Shown here: piece by piece, positions 1-34,352 of the stretch
Position numbering within the stretch: the first letter of the stretch is position 1
Layout: the number at the start of each line of letters is the position of its first letter
Assembly (NCBI GenBank): GCA_023974075.1
Contig: CM043789.1
Location: 43,551,578-43,615,577, forward strand
DNA from: Chaenocephalus aceratus
Taxonomy: Eukaryota; Chordata; Actinopteri; Perciformes; Channichthyidae
DNA: 64,000 bases
Direction of reading: 5' to 3'
The notes under the pieces: generated by a model
Told to the model about the DNA's origin: nothing
Databases searched by the model: none
What the model saw: the letters and a program-made list of their open reading frames with translations, nothing else
Translations under genes and position numbers: made by a program

Positions 1-700
1 ACAAAATGTTGCCCTTTTTTACTTGGAATTACAACAATATGGATGGAGCTAATTTCCTGCCATAACTCCACAAACAAGTTTTACAAATATGTTATGATTC
101 ACTAACAAACACAGTGAAACAAAGTGAAAAGAACACCATCTACAAACGAATGCATTACGTTTTGCAATAAAACATTTGTTTATCTATCAAACAAACACAT
201 TACATTTTTCTAATAAATCATGTTTATGGTACCACTATTGATAATATAAAACGTGTGTAGGCTGTGATAAATATTTTACCTGTAATACCATAACTCTGTA
301 TATGTACCCACCTTGAAGTAAAGGTTTTGTGTGTATAACATGTTTGTTGTACTAATATACACAGTTTGGGTTTCTTCCTCCATGAACAATCTGCACGACA
401 GCCACTTAGCAAAACTGTAATTGATATACTTTCTGTTTCCGCTACTTTATTATATGTATATTTATGTTGCTGTAGGTATTTTATAGAAGATTCTAATTTA
501 TCCAGAATAATTTATAATGTGTATTCTTTGGATATGTGATTTTTACTGCAGTGAGAAAAAAGTGTGTGCAGTAACGACCTCCTACCTACAGGGGCGCTGC
601 TCTACACCATGTGACCTCTTTTTAACAGCGAACCACGACACGCGGAAGAAAGACCCGCCATTAAAGCAAGCTAACCTCCAACGTGAGAGTTTCGTTGTTG
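1..700. other. AT-rich sequence upstream of snrpe, no gene seen
   Basis: No convincing coding exon, RNA gene or recognisable transposon was found here. Only short chance open frames are present. The last 150 bases become GC-richer and probably include the snrpe promoter. Confidence 0.5.
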
Positions 701-762
701 TGCACTCTACTTAAAAGTGCAATTTTTTTACATATACCTAACGCCGGTATATTCTTGGAAGG
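570..762 (+). promoter_or_regulatory. probable snrpe promoter and 5' UTR
   Basis: The 190 bases before the snrpe start codon are GC-richer than the DNA further upstream and contain a CGCGGAAG element that fits an ETS-type site. The start codon context GGATGGCGTAC resembles a YY1-like ATGGC box, common at housekeeping genes. No clear TATA box is placed 25-30 bases before an evident start site. This is inferred from position and motif only; the transcription start was not determined. Confidence 0.35.
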
Positions 763-5223
<4,461 letters not shown>

Positions 5224-5361
5224 GATAACGGAGAGGCCTACACATCCATCGTACCTTTCGATATATAAATGTTTTCCTTTTTTTTGCAAATGGTGTTGAG
5301 TATGTTTGTGTTTGTTTAACATGAATATTGTGTTAGTTTCTGTCTACAAAATGGTTTTGAG

Positions 5362-5367
5362 AATAAA
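5362..5367 (+). terminator. poly(A) signal of snrpe
   Basis: A canonical AATAAA lies 139 bases after the snrpe stop codon, followed by a T-rich stretch that fits a downstream element. The 3' UTR would be about 160 bases, plausible for this short housekeeping mRNA. Confidence 0.75.
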
Positions 5368-5370
5368 CTT

Positions 5371-5925
5371 TTTCTTTTCTTAGTTTGCTTCTCAATTCAT
5401 TGAACTGGTTTGCGTGAGTTTTGATCAGTGAGCTGCTGTGCCATCTAGTGGCAGACAGGGTTATTGTGTACTGAAGTAGGTCAAACTCCCAGCTCCAAAT
5501 GAAGCACAACAGGAAAAACATTATTTGAACGGATCTTAAAAAGTCGTTTTGTTTTGTAGGGGATATTTTTTTCTTCTGTTGTGTTCATTTGAGGAGGGGA
5601 TTAGTAATGCACATTTCGGTGCAGGGAAAACAAGTTAAACAGATTAGTGCATAATAGCAGATTAAATCAAATACACAATAAATTGTGATGCACGAATCAA
5701 GCACATCTGTCTACTTTATACAAGCACCATGTCATATATGTGTGCATATGTACCTTATTTGCCTATAATCGATATATTTTAGGATAAATATAATAGTGAT
5801 TCATTCACAACGTGGGTTTCAAAACATGTCGATGCTTGGTTGTTTTTATTTTTCGCCCTAGTTAGAGAAAATAAGTCATAAATTGTTGTAACATTGATCA
5901 ACGTGATGACGTAGTTCATCCATAG
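5371..5925. other. snrpe-cdc42 intergenic spacer
   Basis: About 0.55 kb between the snrpe poly(A) signal and the GC-rich block taken as the first cdc42 exon. No gene, repeat family or RNA was recognised. It should contain the cdc42 promoter if the first-exon call is right. Confidence 0.4.
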
Positions 5926-6013
5926 GCACGCAACGTGCCCCTGCACTGTTGACTGGGAAGCCCCTAGCGCGGAGCTGCCAACGCCCGGCGTAGAGAGACA
6001 AATAGAAGATACG
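5926..6013 (+). other. cdc42: probable cdc42 5' UTR exon
   Basis: A short GC-rich block with several CpGs ends in a strong donor, ACG|GTAAGG at 6013/6014. The next recognised acceptor in the sense direction is at 11831-11833 (CTCCTCCAG), where the ATG-bearing exon starts at 11834. Vertebrate cdc42 genes have non-coding first exons, so this is a reasonable candidate, but the 5' limit is a guess and no transcript evidence is available. Confidence 0.45.
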
Positions 6014-6689
6014 GTAAGGAAAAATGTACTTATTCTGTTATGAAGCTATAACTATGGTTAGTTTTTAACCCACAGTTAGTTTACGTTATGCTGTACATCT
6101 GTTGTACATGGATTGTTATTGTCAAATTGCAATTCTCATTCAGCTACAGCATCCGCTAAGGTTAGCTCAGCCAGAAAGCTTATTTAGAGGGACTGTATTT
6201 AGCTAAGAGAGCAAACAGTCTATAATATTGGACCTAATAATACACATCTTTTAGCCCTTAATACGCCATATTAAACGTCTAATATATTCGTTACTTGAGT
6301 GTTGAAAGAATTTGAGATCCACAAGCCTTATGAGTAAAGCATTACATTGCAGAGGGTTTTATTTTGTTAGCATTATTAGCTAGCCGGCTAACAAGAAGGC
6401 GTAACACTCACTGTTATATTTTAAAACTGCGTTGATAACGTTACTGCTTCAGTACAGTGTTTGTGTGCTTGGGTGAAAGGTTTCCAACACTGACTTGGCT
6501 AAAAGAGGGACAGCGAGTTGGTTTATTGTTCGTGTAAACAGTCGGCAGGAAATTAGGCCAGATTGAGGCCGGGGATGTGGCCGAAATACAGCAGCTAAGC
6601 ATCCGAGCTGAAGCTACTGTGTAACATTATTGGTAGCCAACTCTCAGGTGTAATCCTCAAATCTTGCGAAATTAACTCGTATTAGGTGG

Positions 6690-7575
6690 ATGGTATTAAG
6701 TAACTAAGTACGTTTACTCATGTAGTGGTCTTAAGTACAATTTTGAGGTACATGTACTTGAGTGTTTCCATTTTATGCTACTTTGTACTTATACTCCAGG
6801 GGTAAATAGTGTGCTATTTCTCCACTACATTATATATTCCAAACCTTTAGTTACATATGCAAACATAATAAACACTTAAATAAGAGTTGAGATACACCTG
6901 CAGCATACAAAGTAAATAAACTACTCCTTTACCAGCTGTGATAACATAATAAACCATAAATATTTGTAATGTAATATTTATTATTCTGAAATGGGCCAAT
7001 CTGCTGAATGAGTACTTTTACTTTCTGTACTTTAAGTATATTTTGCTGCTGTACTTTCACTTGAGTAACATTTGCTTTTACATTGCTGAATGGCAGGGGT
7101 GTAAAGTAATTAATTACACTTACAAAATACTGTACTTAAGTCCAATTTTGAGGTACTTTACTTAAGTATTTCACATGTTTGCTTGCTGTGTACTTCGACA
7201 CCACTACAATTCAGGGGTACTTTTACTCCAATACATTTATGCAGTACCTTTAGTTACATGCAGATATAGATTAATGATAAACAATATAATCAGCACCTCC
7301 ATCAGACTTTAGTTACAACTGGATTATAAGTTCCAACTTTACCAGCTTTCATAAACACATCAATAATTATAATCAAAATATATATTATTCTGAAATGGAC
7401 CAATCTGCACAATGACTACTTTTGGTACTTTAACTATATTTTGACGAGAATACTTCTGTACTTTTACTTGAGGAACATTTTGAATGCAGGACTTTGCTTG
7501 TAACTGAGTATTCCTACACTCTGGTACTTCTACTTTAGTGCAAGATCTGAGTACTTCTTCCAGCTCTGACGGTAA
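6690..7575. repeat. two diverged copies of an AGTACTT-rich dispersed repeat
   Basis: Two adjacent diverged copies (about 6690-7085 and 7090-7575) share phrases such as TTGAGGTAC, TACTTGAGT and CAATCTGC. Similar sequence recurs at 1120-1210, 24415-24520, 25285-25380, 55285-55460 and 56065-56160, which makes it a dispersed family. It is non-coding. The transposon class was not established. Confidence 0.55.
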
Positions 7576-10500
7576 CAATATCCGACACTACTTGTGGTCG
7601 CACGGTTCGTCATGTCATAATGGACCCTAATGTAACAGAAAGTGCATCGTTGGACAACTCGTCGTGGATGTTATGTCAATATATCAAAAGAAAACAGCTT
7701 CGGGTTTATCTCTCCGACTTCCAAGTATGCGTGTGTCAACTTTCAAAGAGCGTTGAAGCATTTCCCTCTCGAGCCTGCGCACGAGGGCATCCCTAAATAT
7801 ATGTTACAGATGATTTGAGAATGAAACTGTGACCAATCGTTGAGGGAATGAATCTGTGTGATATTTGATTCTAGTTTAGCAGAAGCATCTGGTTTTGAAA
7901 AGACACGAACACGGGTCAGATTTGATGATTTTTAAAAGTTATATTCAGTGTTTATAGCACACATATCTGGTTAGCATGTATGCACAGGTTTTCCTCATCG
8001 TCGGTTGTAAAACTACATGACATACAGATGAAACAGAAACGTAGCAAGAGTCTGAATATTTTTGGCACCTTCTGATTTGATTCTCGGGGGTAATGATTTA
8101 ATTCTCAATTCGATGAGTCTGGATATTAAATACATTCTCACTGAAGTAAACAGGGGTGCTAAATTCAGGAAGTACCACAGTCAGCTGTTTGCTAATAAAA
8201 GAGGCGTGTCCAAGTATGCCAGTCTTTATAATTGAAAAGGATCTATCAATTAAACTCGCTATTTTTAAGTCATTCAAAGTTATCAATATATTCTCGGTGT
8301 TTTGAGAATAGAAGTTAGAATTATTCAAACTAAATTGTGCCTGTAACACAAATTAAATATGACTTGAGTCGCCCTTTTACCCAAGTTCCCCCTGGGGAAA
8401 AACATTTAGATTCTGAATCTCAAACAATGCCAATTTAAAAAAAGATTATATTGTGATCTGGTGATTACAGAATAAAGCTCGACACAACTTGACCTAATAT
8501 ATGGGATTACTGTTCATCAGCTTCCATATGGAGTTTCAGTGCAGAAAACAATAATACCAATTTGAAGTTGTCAATCTGTTCAGAATCTTGGTTTGACACG
8601 AATGGACTTTTTCCCCACGCTTATAAAACCCAGCAATCTCATACATTACACAGTTTGATTTCTGGAACATTAAAGAGTCTTATTTGGGCTTATTCTAGTG
8701 AGCTTGACTTTGCATTATTGATTATTGAGGGGCATGCTTTAACCATTTCACATCTGTCGTTTTCCATCATAGCTGCGCAGTTTGTCAGTAAAGAAATGGG
8801 CTCTTAGTCAAGGCTGCAAGCTGTTGAGTCTATGCTTCAGTCGAGGCTTCTTCCACCGGTTTAATCTATCAGTTGGACATCATACATACATTAGTGTTTA
8901 GTATACCACCACCACAACTTCTTGCACTAGTCGGATTACATTGAAAGTTTACCCTCAGATTCAAGGCTTTTTTTGTCATGTGTGCAAAGCTACAGTGTGG
9001 ATATGACAATGAACATCTTGGGTCCCAGGCTCTTCCAACAGAGCAAGTAAACACAAATACAAACAAAGAGTTGTAGGAAGTATCAGAGGGTTTGCATTCC
9101 CCTCAGCTTCCTCCAGGAGAATTCCCCGAGCGTCTGCCGGACATCAACCTGTGTTTTGTTCCCTTGATAAACCGTAACATTTGGTGCCTGCATTTTTGTT
9201 CCTCCTCCTTTTCTCAACGACATCCCCACCCCCACAGCCTGCTGCAGAGCGCTGCAGTGGCTTGGCTCTGACAAACTAACGCGTGGAGTAGAAACGGGGG
9301 AATACTGTGGTCCACATACTACATACAGCGCGCTGTCTCTAAATGCACAAAGCGTCAGGGTGCATGACAATGGAATAGACACGGATTTAAGATCAGATTT
9401 CTTTCATTCTTTTGTGTCTGCCACTTTAAAAAAACAATTAAGATCACATTTACTCCATTGTTCTGTGACATGAAAAGCGCAGGTGTGGGTAACCAAATGA
9501 GAGGTTCAGATTAATTGTTCCACAGTCCTTAAACACAAAGACTTGCTTAAGGTAAGGACGGCAGCTTTTCAATTTGACTTCTGCTTATCTTTCATGGTCG
9601 GGGTATTTTCCTGCCGGTTCACTGTCACGGCTTAATGGGACACAAAGACCAGAACCGCCGCTCATGTTATAGCAACAACTATTTCCTACTATAATACGTC
9701 TTCTTGAAAGAAGTCCTTTTAAGGTTTCTTGTAGGCAATGTTATCCTCTGACTGCGGTGTTATACTAAAGTCATGTTTAATCATTCTAACCTTTTGAATC
9801 ACTGGCCCTGTGGGCGACCAAGCCTCGACATGTGTGTTGGAGATATTTAGTGTTTTTTTGTCACCTCCTGCAACATCTGATGAAATGACTACAGCACGGC
9901 CAGGCCCAGTTTAATATGCTTAATTTGAATATATATATATATAGTATGGCGTTCCTGCTCCATCTGTCTTTTAGCTTAGTTGTCTTTGGCCAAAAAAACA
10001 AGTCAATTTCTGAATTTTCTTTGAAGCCTTGAGCTTCATCGTAATGAGACTGTTTTGAGTTCAACGCTTTATTATCTGAAAATATAAAACCCTCTTAAAT
10101 GTGCTGCTGAAGGTCACATGCTCTCTCTCCAGCATTTAGACCTTTTACTCCCCATGTTCTTTATCCTAACGCACCATACAAGTAGGCCACAAAGTGTGCA
10201 ATGCATTTGTGTGAAGTATGTTTATTTACACTGGGTGATTTGTAACTCAAGGGGTTCTTCAACTGTGTGTCTTTTCACCCCCTCACCCCCTTAAAAAAGA
10301 AACTCTCATTCGGACATCTGGACAGCTCCATTGACCCTGAGGTTTATCACAGAGGTCTGACGATCAATCTGCGAGTGGACAGGGTTATCTCCCCATAAAC
10401 ACTCCTATGTCAAGTAGATAATGATTCTACTCGAGGCCTGGGTCCCCTCAACCTCCAGATTTACGCCCGAGTCCTTTCCGTAGTAACGATAACAGTTTGT

Positions 10501-10985
10501 CATCGACAACTAATGAACATGCCATCTGGTGCTTTCCACGGTCTCCCCCAGAAAATTGGTTTGTCTCCACCTCAGTCTCTCATTAGACAAAATGTCCGCA
10601 CTGTCCACTACAGTACGAATTAAGACATACATAATCGATCTAATAAAACACATACATTCGTTATAAACGTTCCTGTTGTTCACTGAGCCAAATGACTTGA
10701 TCTGCATCGCGTGTCCACTTGCAGGTTATCTGTCGCCACTTTCTGTTGTTGTTTTCAGACTCTCTAAATGCGCACTTTTTTAGAGAGGGTTAGGGATAGT
10801 ATATTTTTGTGAAAATCGCGACATAACACACATCTGTATTCGTGAAAAAGCTGGAAAAATAAATTAAAGAGTTTCGACAGATAACCCACAAGTACCGTTA
10901 TTCCTAATAGCTATTATAACAGCGTCCAACGTAGGGCAGTGGATGAAAATACAAAACCGTGTTTGATTTTCAAACAAAACTCCTC
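7576..10985. other. cdc42 5' intron, no gene recognised
   Basis: About 3.4 kb of unique-looking intronic DNA. Open frames here are short and show no family resemblance. A short (TA)n run lies near 9932. No RNA gene or transposon terminus was found. Confidence 0.5.
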
Positions 10986-10989
10986 ATTA

Positions 10990-11584
10990 GGCGCTTTCAC
11001 ACCGGAGTACTTTTCCCAGGAATAGTTCCGATAGTTCCTGGGATTTTGCGTTCACACCAAAAAGATCTGGAACTAGAACCTAGTTCATGAGAACCGTTTC
11101 ACCCCCTTTTCAGTCCCTGCTAGAGAGGTGGTTTCCCGGGGAGGAAAAGGTTCCAATTTCTGATTGGCTGGGCGGATTGCAAACCACGCCCCGTAAAATT
11201 GCGAAAAGTTTTGTGAAGCCGCCATTTTATTTGCTCGCATTAGCATTATTAGCATTAGCATTAGCCCAGCGCAGAAACGCAGAGAGACTAACTTATGGCA
11301 ACACAAAAGAAAACATGGTGGAGATGAGGAGGCGTCGGCGTTCTGGCGATTTACCCGGGACTTCGGACGGCAGTATACGCCGTGAAGTTGTTTGCGGCCT
11401 GCCAGTAAACCCAACGCAGAAGAAGAAGAAGAAGTGACGTCAGCGGCTTCATTTGCGTAATCCTCCCTCTGGGACTTATTCCGGTGGGAACGCGATCTTA
11501 ATAGGACAGTTCCGGGACTACAGAGGTCGGCGGGACTAAGTACCGGGGGCAAGTACGGCAAAGTACTTGGTGTGAAAGCGGCTA
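10990..11584. mobile_element. MITE with GGCGCTTTCACACC ends
   Basis: The ends are inverted repeats (left AGGCGCTTTCACACC, right GGTGTGAAAGCGGCT), with ATT on both sides as a possible 3-bp duplication. A partial relative lies at 61931-62250 and shares GCAAACCACGCCCCGTAAAA and a GCATTAGCATTATTAGCA run. The open frames across it on both strands are chance. It sits about 250 bases upstream of the cdc42 start-codon exon. Confidence 0.6.
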
Positions 11585-11851
11585 TTGCTATATTCTTCAT
11601 TTTCGCCGCGGTTGTTTACGTTTCTGTTACGTTCCATTTCAGGCACGATCACTAACAGTATGGCGATATCTTTGACAGTGTTTCAGCTAGAATATTTTCA
11701 TAAATGGGATACGGTCCCAAAGCACTAATGTGTGAATGGAGAAGTGGGTAAATGCTCAAAAGGCTGGGGGGGGGGTATTTTTTGTCCCGTTAAACTAATG
11801 GAGTTTCGTTGTATGTTTGTTTTTCTCCTCCAGATCTTGAATGAGTAGTGA

Positions 11852-28787
<16,936 letters not shown>

Positions 28788-30111
28788 GAGGCTCCTCCCC
28801 TTTTCAAAGCACACACACACACACACATGACACATACACACATCTTAAATACACACACACACACACATACACCCCCCCCTCCATAGAGAAGACTAAGAAG
28901 TGAAACAGCCCACGGTTCAGATAATTCTCTGCAATAAGCGAAGAAGCAGGAGGACTTAGTCTCAGGCGGGGGTCCAGATGTCGAGCTTACACACAAGTAG
29001 AATCCATTCTGTGGAGCTTTTGATAGATTTCGATGCAGCCAGGTCAACTTTTAGATGTCCAAGTCATTTAGATGTCTTCAGCCAATGTAAAGGGTTTCAC
29101 GGATATATAAAAAAGCCCCGCCCCCAGCCCATCCCAGCTGTCTGATTGGTTGCTGTTGGTCCCGCCTCCCTACCAGAAGAAATGCTAACAAAGTAGTGTT
29201 TTGTTTGCCAACACCCTCCTTTTTTCTCACCACCCTCAAACACACAAGATATTTATTCCATGTTCTGGATAGACTCGCTCTTAACCACTAAGGGAAAAAT
29301 GCGACAGCAATACGGCTAAAAACTCCACATCCAGGAACGTTTTAAACGATAGTAACATATTGCCATTTTAGTATCCAGTTCTTTTTAGTGGCGGTTTTTT
29401 TCAAGGAGTGCGGTAATCACGTGAAGAGCTTGAAAGGCGTCCGGTAGAAATGGTTCCACGAAAGGAATTGGCCTTTTAGGTGCAGGGAACTCACAGTGTT
29501 AGCAGAACAAAGCGGTGTTCTTCGTGCGACGCCAGGGACCAAAGGAGGTCGTCATCATCTACACTTTCGAGCGGGTACAGAGAGAAGACATGTTTGAAAT
29601 CAGGAGATCCAGAGAAAGTGAAACGGTGTCCTCTCTCTTGTTCCCGCTCAAACTGTACGTGGCTCTGGTCTCTGTTTCTACATGCTACTTTTAACAGATG
29701 TTAAATAATGTAAAATGGCACACGATGTTGATGTAGGTGTTTTTACCAAAATATGTTTTTTTTTCTTCATTATTTTCCGTTTGTGCTGTTTATTTTTTTA
29801 TTTTATATATATAAATATATAAAAAAAAAAGGTTACTTTCACTCCTTTCATTTTTAGGGGTCATCTGAACTCTTACCTGCCAGGTAATACCAAGAACCGC
29901 TCTGATTGGTTATACAAAAACCTCCAATGGCAGAAAGACTGTTGTGATTGGTTGGCCCTTGTTTTTTCTTTAACTGGTGGCTTCGAGTTGGGTTCATTTC
30001 CAGCCCAAAGTCAGTATAATTATTATAACCTGTTGTTGTTTTGGTGCAAAAACCAAATGCTCTGTCTAAAGTCTTTGTTCTTTGTATATGCATTCTTTAA
30101 AAAATATTAAA
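28788..30111 (+). other. cdc42: cdc42 3' UTR with likely distal poly(A) signal
   Basis: The sequence after the CVLL exon contains CA-rich runs (28808-28870) and AT-rich elements (about 29790-29830). An ATTAAA at 30106-30111 is the best candidate poly(A) signal, giving a 3' UTR of about 1.3 kb. Unspliced open frames within it show no family resemblance. Confidence 0.6.
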
Positions 30112-30245
30112 CTTATACCTTAATTGCCTTTACCATGTTTCCCTTGCCATTCTTTTTCACATCGCGACTGCTGAACTTCACCTACAAACAGAATAATGTT
30201 CGACCATCATGACGTGTCAACTTATGATATTTTAATACGGTTTAG

Positions 30246-30988
30246 TAGGGATGTAACGATATATCGCGATAAATAAATCTCTCGATACCGTCGTGAGACT
30301 GACAAAATCAATTAAAAAAAAAACATTTAACCAGATGGTCCCATTGAGATCATCGATCTCTTTTTCAAGAGACCTGTCCAACATGGCAGCAAGTAGGTTA
30401 CAACATGAACATAATACAACAGAACACACAAAAGGACATCGTATTACAGGGCTACATGTTCACACCTAGAGACATGGACAAGTACCAACAGTATATTTAT
30501 ATCTCTGTCAATAAGCCTCACCTTCTTGGCAACAGCTGTATTGGTGTTTGAAGTGGTGGAGAGACAATGCACAGTTTGACCCACTGCTGTCACCCCATGG
30601 CCAAAGCATATCTCTCTGTCCCAGCAACACCAGGACCAAGCAAGAGAGTTGTTTCCACAGCAGGGGGTTTTGCAAACGCTCAAAAATCCCAGCTTCTACC
30701 TGGAAATGTGGACGTGCTCATATTCCTGAAAGATAACCTTGATGATGCTGAGTGAATGAGTTACTTGAACAACTAAAGGGTCTGATTATTATATTTTTGA
30801 CACTTTAAAATACTAGTATCCTAATAAAATGCTGTTCAAATCAGATTTATTATTTAATAAAGAAACAAATTTTCAAGTAAAAAAAAAAAAAGTTTTTTCC
30901 CCTTATTTTTCAATATCGCAATAAATACCGTACCGTGGACTTGTTATCGCGATATTATCGTACCGTTTTTGGTATCGTTACATCCCTA
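30246..30988 (+). mobile_element. hAT element, internally deleted
   Basis: Inverted ends TAGGGATGTAACGATA and (inverted right end) TAGGGATGTAACGATACC are flanked by CGGTTTAG / GTGTTTAG, a degraded 8-bp duplication (6 of 8 match). The ends are followed by ATCGCGATA-rich subterminal sequence. A relic of the transposase C-terminus lies inside. Confidence 0.8.
30546..30754 (+). pseudogene. hAT (ZBED-like) transposase C-terminal relic
   Basis: Two overlapping frames give KWWRDNAQFDPLLSP and then PMAKAYLSVPATPGPSKRVV, STAGGFANAQKSQLLPGNVD, VLIFLKDNL. This is the hAT dimerisation region (PLLS.LAK.YL.VPAT..PSERV.S.AG). The frame changes between PLLS and MAKAYL, so one indel breaks it. The N-terminal and catalytic parts are missing. 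Confidence 0.8.
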
Positions 30989-31079
30989 GTGTTTAGAAAA
31001 AGAAATATATGTCCTCCTCTATCAAATCCACTTTTTACCAAACCTCATATTGGTGGTTTCCATGTTATCTCTTGCTGGT

Positions 31080-31420
31080 AATTGTATGCCACTTCTATTG
31101 AGCAATTTGGGACACAGCATGGGTTTTCTCCATATGGGAGTGCCAACATATTCAGATGTTTGCACATGCTTAGTTAAATGTAGAGATTCATATTCCAGAT
31201 TCAACCCGAATAATCCATCAGGTACTTTAGATCTGAACTTCTTTAGGAAATTAACTGAATCTAACATGATTTTTTAGGAAAGTGCAGACTATTCTCTAGA
31301 AGTCTTTGTTTCCGTTACTCTGTATATTGTATGCAACTTTTGAGCAATTTGGGACAAAGCATGGTGTTTCTCCATCTGTTCGAATTCCCATCACAGGTGG
31401 ATACGCGTGTCATTACATGT
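31080..31420. repeat. two diverged direct copies around GAGCAATTTGGGACA
   Basis: TTGAGCAATTTGGGACACAGCATGG (31098 on, here broken into TTGAGCAATTTGGGACA and CAGCATGG) recurs near 31339 with ACAAAGCATGG, followed each time by TTTCTCCAT. The copies are about 240 bases apart. The origin is unknown. Confidence 0.45.
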
Positions 31421-31573
31421 TCATCCAGCAGGAGGCGCTGTCCACCAACATTGTATTGTCCCTGATGGTCCTTCCCGCTCCGTCCCTCCATTGAAGTGCT
31501 TTTATTCCCATTTAAAAACGTAAAGTAAGTTGTCACTGGGATCGTGTGTGCACATCGCCCACAGTCCAGAAGT

Positions 31574-32625
31574 TAACCCTCTATGGTACGCACTATGATG
31601 CCATTTAGGAAAAAAAATGTTGGAGTGTTTTTGTGTCATATAATAGACTAAATAAACATAATCTAAAGAAATTTTAAATAAATAATTATTTGGGGGTACT
31701 TTTTGGGGTACGTTGCCTTGAGGCAACACTGTACCATAATGGTAAGTTATGAGTTATTGTTTCAAATTTGAACAAAATGTATTTAAAAACACATGCAAAA
31801 TACTAAATAGCCTCAACAGGTTAAATTGCATGCCAGTTCAAATGTGACAATATTTATTTTTTATATTTTAACAAGATTACATGTCTGAACGTTGCCTGCA
31901 GGCACATTGTACTACCATTGTGAAACAACCTTTAGGAATAAATACGCGAAGAGCCTCGGCATCTTTCATCAAACTTTATTGAGCCATTTGACAAAATACA
32001 CTCACTGCTTGTGGAAGCTCATGAAGCAGTGAAGCACAGGTTACGTGACGCACTTTTTTCCTGCAATGTTTCTTTCTTTTTTCTTATCCCATCTTTTGCA
32101 CAGATCGTGGGTTCGCTTTAACATCAAATGTATCTTGGTTAAATTGTAGAGATCTATGATGAATGGTATGCTTTTTGAACAGTTTATACCTAAACACACA
32201 ATACCCCACTATCATGGTGAATCCATAAGGCAAGGGCAACATTTCAAGGCAACATTTGCATTTTTAACAAGTTTCCATTACCTAATTAGCAAATTAAGTA
32301 TATTAAACTATTGGAAAAGAAGGTTTACTCACCCCTATTATTGTGAATACATTTTTTTCCAGACAAGAAATGTGCAGGAAATGACGTTTTTAGACACATT
32401 TCTTGGAGAGAAATGGCTGAGCTGATCCTTGTGGGAAAGGCAAGCAAACAGGGTCAATAATTGGCCACCAGAGAGTCATGGGACAAATTCAAAACACTAC
32501 TATTGGTTCCTTATGGTCCTGCCTCTTTTTTAAAGTATTGCATCATACTTTGAGATGTATTGTGTGAATCTAAAAGGCAACAAATGGGTATGTTGCCTGG
32601 AAGCAACATCATACCATAGAGATGA
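31574..32625. mobile_element. piggyBac-like non-autonomous element
   Basis: The left end reads TTAACCCTCTATGGTACG, i.e. a TTAA target followed by CCCTCTATGG. The right side has ATACCATAGAG (32610-32620), a partial inverted match. Inside are three copies of a palindromic motif of the form GTTGCC..(T/G)..GGCAAC, near 31712, 31892 and 32593. TTAA targets and such GTTGCC hairpins fit piggyBac-type elements. The right TTAA is not preserved. Confidence 0.5.
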
Positions 32626-33190
32626 AACTGAATCCTCAAGAGAATTAAAAGTAAAACAAGAAAGCAGAGGTACGAAAATCAAGATAAATATATGAAAATT
32701 CAATATAGCATTGATTTGAAATAATAATAGTAGGCTATGGACTTTAAAGAATGCATAGAGGTACGATTGTCTGCAGTGGTTTTTAAATTAACACATTGTT
32801 TGGATACGGACGGCCCTGCTTAGATCCATAATGAAATACTCTTGATATGATAGTGATTTAATATGAGAACATGTACTGAATGTTATCAAGAAATCCTCAT
32901 GGTCTGCTGGTTTGATCACAACTTGAGTTACTACATTTTGTATGAAAAAGTATCAAATCGACGATATTGTGAACTAACTGACAAAATCTTTACTTAAGAT
33001 TCTCACGGATATATAAAGCCAATACACAAGAACAATTGGCTTTAATTAGACATCGATAATAACATGTAATGTCAACGGTGACTCATGTGTACACTTTTGA
33101 AAGGACAATGATTTAATAATATCAAGTATGAAAGATTGTTTAAGTTATTTCATTGTTTGTTACAGTCTGGAGTTTGACAGTAACGGATAA
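32626..33190. other. AT-rich intergenic sequence, nothing recognised
   Basis: No gene, RNA or element terminus was identified in this 0.56 kb. Confidence 0.5.
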
Positions 33191-33195
33191 GCAAG

Positions 33196-33665
33196 GTTAT
33201 TTATAAAGCACCTTTCAACACAAGGCAATTCAAAGTGCTTTACACATAAAGGTGGGGTAGGGTAAGTTTGAGAAACCGGCTCGAGATCGCTAGAATTAGA
33301 AAATACACAACCGGAGAAAAATCTGCCACTTCCTCACAGAGCCCCTCCTCCAACACACACGAACGCGCACATGACCAATGAGGGCACGAGGTAAGTTTGT
33401 GCCCCGATGGCAGGCTGACAGGCAGGTAGGCCATCGTACTTTTTACAGTATTACGGCTTCTACAGATGAATTTAAGATATACTTCAGATATTCATTTGCT
33501 ATCGGGATGTTAAGAGCATTCCATGGAATATAACAAAAAGTGTATCTCGAGCCGGTTTCTGAAACTTACCCACCCCACCTTTAAGAGCATTAAGAAACAT
33601 ATTATAAAATGGCATTTCAAAACACTCATTTAAAAGCAAAGATAATAAAACATGAATAACGAAGG
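33196..33665 (-). mobile_element. LINE 3' UTR fragment interrupted by a MITE
   Basis: Inverted, 33196-33246 matches the 3' end of the LINE at 54236-54290 (AAGCACTTTGAATTGCCTTG, TGTTGAAA). The match resumes after the MITE at 33582 (ATTAAGAAA, AAAATGGCATTT). The interruption is the element at 33250-33581. Confidence 0.65.
33250..33581. mobile_element. MITE, second copy of the 2654 family
   Basis: The ends AGGTGGGGTAGGGTAAGTTT and the matching ACTTACCCACCCCACCTT are flanked by TAA at 33247-33249 and 33582-33584. Insertion into a known LINE tail confirms both boundaries. It is inverted relative to the 2654 copy. Confidence 0.8.
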
Positions 33666-34125
33666 TACATGAATTAATAAAATGATACCTTATTGGCTTT
33701 TTTAAGAATGTTATTGTCACCTGTACATACAGTGTATATATATATATCAATGAACATCTGAGGTCACCGGCTACTCCAACAGTGCAACGCAATACAACTG
33801 ATAAAATAGAATAGCTACCATGTTACTCCGACCTTTGCTTTTCCCTTCCCCCTCAGGGTTGGTACACTGTAGTAAAAGTGTATTTCTGTAATGTTGGTGT
33901 TGAGAGATCAGTGTCACTTTCTCACAGCTTACGCAGATGTGCAGGAATTCCTCAAATGGCAGAAAATGAGGGCGATATCCCAGGTTCGGTGACCTGGATC
34001 TTCTCTTCTTCACACAGTCCCTGCGTTTCTGGAGTGATTTCTGTCAGCGCCTTCTTCTGCTAAAGAGACGCTGACAGCCATTAATTATCACACAGGCTGA
34101 ACCAAGGGCATTCCTCTCTGCTGAA

Positions 34126-34228
<103 letters not shown>

Positions 34229-34352
34229 CTCAGCCCTCACACTAATGCAGTGAGATACCACCTGGCCTTCATTGGTCTTCATCATATTTGACAAATAAGT
34301 CTAAATGTTTTGTCCTCTGGGATCGTCCAATCACCATCCAGTTGTGTGTGAG

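Noticed and set aside
11085..11600. Overlapping open frames of 171 and 116 codons on opposite strands
   Set aside because: They lie inside a MITE with inverted ends and resemble no protein.
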